Shown piece by piece: positions 19,696-20,724 of a stretch of 20,724 nt of DNA; position 1 is the first letter of the stretch; the number at the start of each line of letters is the position of its first letter. The notes under the pieces were generated by a model. That model ran no database searches and was not told the DNA's origin. It saw nothing but the letters and a program-made list of their open reading frames with translations. Source of the stretch: a virus; the IMG/VR virus record IMGVR_UViG_3300044703_000149, positions 1-20,724 of that record; one strand, given 5' to 3'. A program made the translations under genes and the position numbers.

Positions 19696-19916
19696 ACATC
19701 ATCAACTGGGCCAAGTCAGAGCCCGCCGCCATAGCGGGCGCCGTCCAGGCGGCCCTCGGGCTGCTGCTGGCGTTCGGCGTGCGCCTGTCGACCGAGCAGG
19801 TGGGCGCCGTCATGGCAGTCGTGGCCGCCGTGCTGGCGCTCGTCGTGCGCCAGTCGGTGACGCCTGTGGCGTCGGCACCGCAGGCGGGCGGGCAGCCGCC
19901 GCCCGCCGCCCCATGA
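19692..19916 (+). CDS. Two-helix membrane protein, candidate holin
   Basis: This 74-residue protein has two membrane helices (about 12-30 GAVQAALGLLLAFGV and 36-53 VGAVMAVVAAVLALVV) separated by a short polar turn (RLSTEQ). The Pro/Ala/Gly-rich C-terminus would lie in the cytoplasm. Size and topology match class II holins of actinophages, which perforate the membrane and release the endolysin. It overlaps both neighbours by 4 nt. Confidence 0.75.
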   Translation: MNIINWAKSEPAAIAGAVQAALGLLLAFGVRLSTEQVGAVMAVVAAVLALVVRQSVTPVASAPQAGGQPPPAAP

Positions 19917-20131
19917 GCGCGCCGCGCGCCGCCCAATCCCGCGGTGACGGCGTGAGCGAGCGGTGGCCCAGGGTGCTGCGTGCGGGCGGGCTGGTCGAGC
20001 GCGTCTGCCCGCACGGCGTGGGCCACCCCGACCCCGACCCCGACTCCGTGGCCCGCCTGGCCGAGTCGACGGGCGGCGCCCACCACGGCGTGCACGGCTG
20101 CGATGGCTGCTGCGCGACGCTGGAACGGTGA
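19913..20131 (+). CDS. Small Cys/His-rich protein (CPHGVGHPDPD ... CDGCC family)
   Basis: This 72-residue protein carries CPHGVGHPDPDPD (32-44) and HGCDGCC (61-67). The motif pair is widespread in short actinophage proteins, which usually lie near lysis or early genes. C32, H34, H38, H61, C63, C66 and C67 could bind a metal. ATG 19913 overlaps the holin stop (ATGA). No function is known to me. Confidence 0.7.
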   Translation: MSAPRAAQSRGDGVSERWPRVLRAGGLVERVCPHGVGHPDPDPDSVARLAESTGGAHHGVHGCDGCCATLER

Positions 20132-20191
20132 CGCCCTGCGCCTGGCCCTGTGGCCGGTCTCGCCGGCGGCCGCCGCCTTCGAAGAGAGTCC

Positions 20192-20220
20192 TTGCGCAAA
20201 GGCATGGGGGCGCCGATACT
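20192..20220 (+). promoter_or_regulatory. Candidate promoter for a small RNA
   Basis: TTGCGC (20192-20197), a 17-nt spacer and GATACT (20215-20220) point rightward with no gene before the terminator at 20297. The predicted start is near 20227, the first base of the segment complementary to the tRNA. Confidence 0.38.
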
Positions 20221-20226
20221 GGTAGT

Positions 20227-20335
20227 GCTTACGAGGCAAGTGCTCTGTCTTGCGGGCGATGGGTGAGAACCCGGAGCGCGTCAGACGGAACCACGTGAGG
20301 AGGGGACCCGTTAGAGCGGGTCCCCTCCTCGTTTA
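20227..20335 (+). ncRNA. Candidate structured small RNA with anti-tRNA segment
   Basis: Between the predicted promoter and a perfect terminator lies a stretch of about 105 nt with no credible reading frame. It can form GCAAG/CTTGC with an 8-nt loop (20236-20253) and GGGT-GAGA-ACCC with a GNRA-type tetraloop. The first 25 nt (GCTTACGAGG, 3 nt, GTGCTCTG, 1 nt, CTT) are complementary, at 21 of 25 positions without gaps, to the D-arm and anticodon arm of the tRNA-Thr encoded on the other strand 152 bp away. It may be an antisense RNA or only the relic of a second tRNA copy. Confidence 0.35.
20297..20330 (+). terminator. Strong intrinsic terminator
   Basis: GAGGAGGGGACCCG (20297-20310) and CGGGTCCCCTCCTC (20317-20330) form a perfect 14-bp stem with loop TTAGAG, followed by GTTTAC. 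The U-tract is short and follows on the plus strand. It closes the whole rightward late transcription unit and separates it from the convergent tRNA. Confidence 0.9.
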
Positions 20336-20346
20336 CTCCACCCTTG

Positions 20347-20418
20347 CGCCCCTGCCAGGTTTCGAACCCGGTCACTCCGCTTACGAGGGCGGTGCTCTGC
20401 CTTTTGAGCTACAGGGGC
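20347..20418 (-). tRNA. tRNA-Thr(CGU), aberrant anticodon arm
   Basis: On the minus strand the acceptor strands GCCCCTG and CAGGGGC pair perfectly. The D-arm is GCTC-AAAAGGCA-GAGC. The T-arm is CCGGG-TTCGAAA-CCTGG with one G-U pair, and the discriminator is G with no encoded CCA. The anticodon arm is one base short: CCGC, CCTCGTAA, GCGG gives 4 bp and an 8-nt loop. Adding one G at position 39 would restore a normal CCGCC-CTCGTAA-GGCGG arm. With U33 aligned, the anticodon is CGU, reading ACG (Thr). It may be a functional variant, a decayed gene or the result of a sequencing deletion. Confidence 0.8.
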
Positions 20419-20420
20419 TG

Positions 20421-20574
20421 GGCGCCCCAATGGTGCCAGACCCCTGTGCGCATCTAGCGGATAGGCCGTGCAATGCACGGGCATCCGCCACCGCCCGCCT
20501 GGCGCTCGGTACGGTTAGGAACGAGCCGTTACTTCCCCCGAGGCCGAGGAGGCGCCCCAATGGCCCAGACCCCG
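20421..20574. repeat. Direct repeat flanking the tRNA-to-RHH interval
   Basis: GGCGCCCCAATGG is followed by TG (first copy) or C (second copy) and then by CCAGACCCC, at 20421-20444 and 20551-20573. The second copy contains the start codon of the last gene; the first begins 2 nt from the tRNA 5' end. Confidence 0.85.
20466..20480. promoter_or_regulatory. 15-bp palindrome, candidate operator
   Basis: CCGTGCA-A-TGCACGG is a perfect 7-bp inverted repeat with a single central base, 80-94 bp before the ribbon-helix-helix gene. Such short palindromes are typical RHH or small-repressor sites. TAGGAA at 20516-20521 could be a -10 box downstream, but no good -35 is visible. The rest of the 20446-20559 interval shows nothing else. 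Confidence 0.42.
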
Positions 20575-20724
20575 ACCAGCAAGCAGATCATCGTCAGGAT
20601 GCCAGCCGACCTGCACGAGCGCGTCAAGAGCATCGCTGACTCCTACGACTGGACCGTCTCCCAGGCAGTCCGGGCCGCGATCCGCAAGTGGGCCGAGGAG
20701 CCGACCGCCGTCCCCGTGCGGTGA
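20560..20724 (+). CDS. Ribbon-helix-helix (Arc/CopG-type) DNA-binding protein
   Basis: This 54-residue protein ends on the last base of the window. QIIVRMP (9-15) is the DNA-contacting beta strand, ADLHERVKSIADSYD (16-30) helix A, and WTVSQAVRAAIRKWAEE (31-47) helix B. This is the minimal RHH dimer fold. It probably represses an early or lysogeny-related promoter; the palindrome at 20466-20480 is a candidate autoregulatory site. GAGGAGG (20546-20552) lies 7 nt before ATG 20560. The gene follows the late-region terminator and so belongs to another transcription unit. Confidence 0.85.
   Translation: MAQTPTSKQIIVRMPADLHERVKSIADSYDWTVSQAVRAAIRKWAEEPTAVPVR

Larger units (their letters stand above)
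20227..20403. repeat. Imperfect 25-bp direct repeat shared with the tRNA
   Basis: 20227-20251 and 20379-20403 share GCTTACGAGG, then after 3 nt GTGCTCTG, then after 1 nt CTT: 21 of 25 identical with no gap. The second copy is the D-arm/anticodon part of the tRNA gene. The first has no acceptor or T-arm around it. Confidence 0.8.

Noticed and set aside
20250-20296. Cobalamin- or fluoride-type riboswitch in the region GGGTGAGAACCCGG and following
   Set aside because: Only short resemblance to conserved cores; key flanking motifs are missing and a terminator, not a gene, follows.
20128-20298. GTG-started 56-residue frame overlapping the last lysis gene by 4 nt
   Set aside because: The 4-nt overlap is attractive, but codon third positions lose the strong G/C bias after about 20190, and the frame runs through the candidate small-RNA hairpins.
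20227-20300. A second complete tRNA at the anti-tRNA segment
   Set aside because: Only the D/anticodon part resembles a tRNA; no acceptor pairing and no TTCGA T-loop on either strand.
20250-20639. 129-codon frame spanning terminator, tRNA and RHH start
   Set aside because: Crosses a perfect terminator and a tRNA gene and overlaps a clear RHH gene.
1-20724. CRISPR arrays, insertion sequences, rRNA, integrase or attachment site
   Set aside because: No spaced identical repeats, transposase, rRNA or recombinase motifs seen; the tRNA could be an attachment target but no integrase is present in the window.

Overview
The window is a very GC-rich, tightly packed, almost entirely rightward genome of a tailed phage with siphovirus gene content, most likely an actinobacteriophage. 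The evidence is the small WPDW-type HTH protein, the terminase small subunit family, the fused tail-tip/LamG protein, the CPHGVGHPDPD...CDGCC small protein, the coiled-coil holin-like protein, frequent GTG starts, 1-4 nt stop/start overlaps and several starts without a Shine-Dalgarno. The host cannot be named. I see no integrase, CI-like repressor or DNA polymerase. The last base is the last base of a stop codon and only the leftmost, leftward gene is cut, so the window may be most of a small genome.

Layout. 1-213 is a leftward, truncated Cys/His-rich gene with its own promoter and palindromic operator. 214-427 is a divergent regulatory region. 428-1960 is a DnaB-N/RecA-like replicative ATPase. 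1961-2300 is non-coding and packed with nine CYGTCACA-type iterons, a candidate replication origin. 2301-3013 holds a small HTH protein and an HNH endonuclease. 3013-4837 is TerS and TerL. 4872-9364 is the head: portal, ClpP-like protease with a probable nested scaffold, decoration protein, major capsid protein and connectors. 9416-14310 is the tail tube: terminator, tube protein, frameshifted assembly chaperones, a gp10-like protein and the tape measure. 14347-17667 is the tail tip and fibres. 17721-20131 is lysis: CHAP endolysin, three membrane-protein candidates and small Cys/His proteins. 20132-20724 holds a candidate small RNA ending in a strong terminator, an aberrant tRNA-Thr on the minus strand and a ribbon-helix-helix regulator.

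Two recurrent upstream elements stand out. TTGCCACCC-N6-GAcacT-N6/7-start occurs four times with almost fixed spacing, in front of the portal, protease, tail terminator and tail-tip genes. These are the module boundaries of the late region, and none of the four starts has a good Shine-Dalgarno. A second 12-mer, CGAATCCGAACC, precedes the HTH gene and the lysis module. Together with the iteron array and the tRNA/antisense-RNA region, these are the least ordinary parts of the window. All functional names rest on reading translated sequence by eye; no database search was run.
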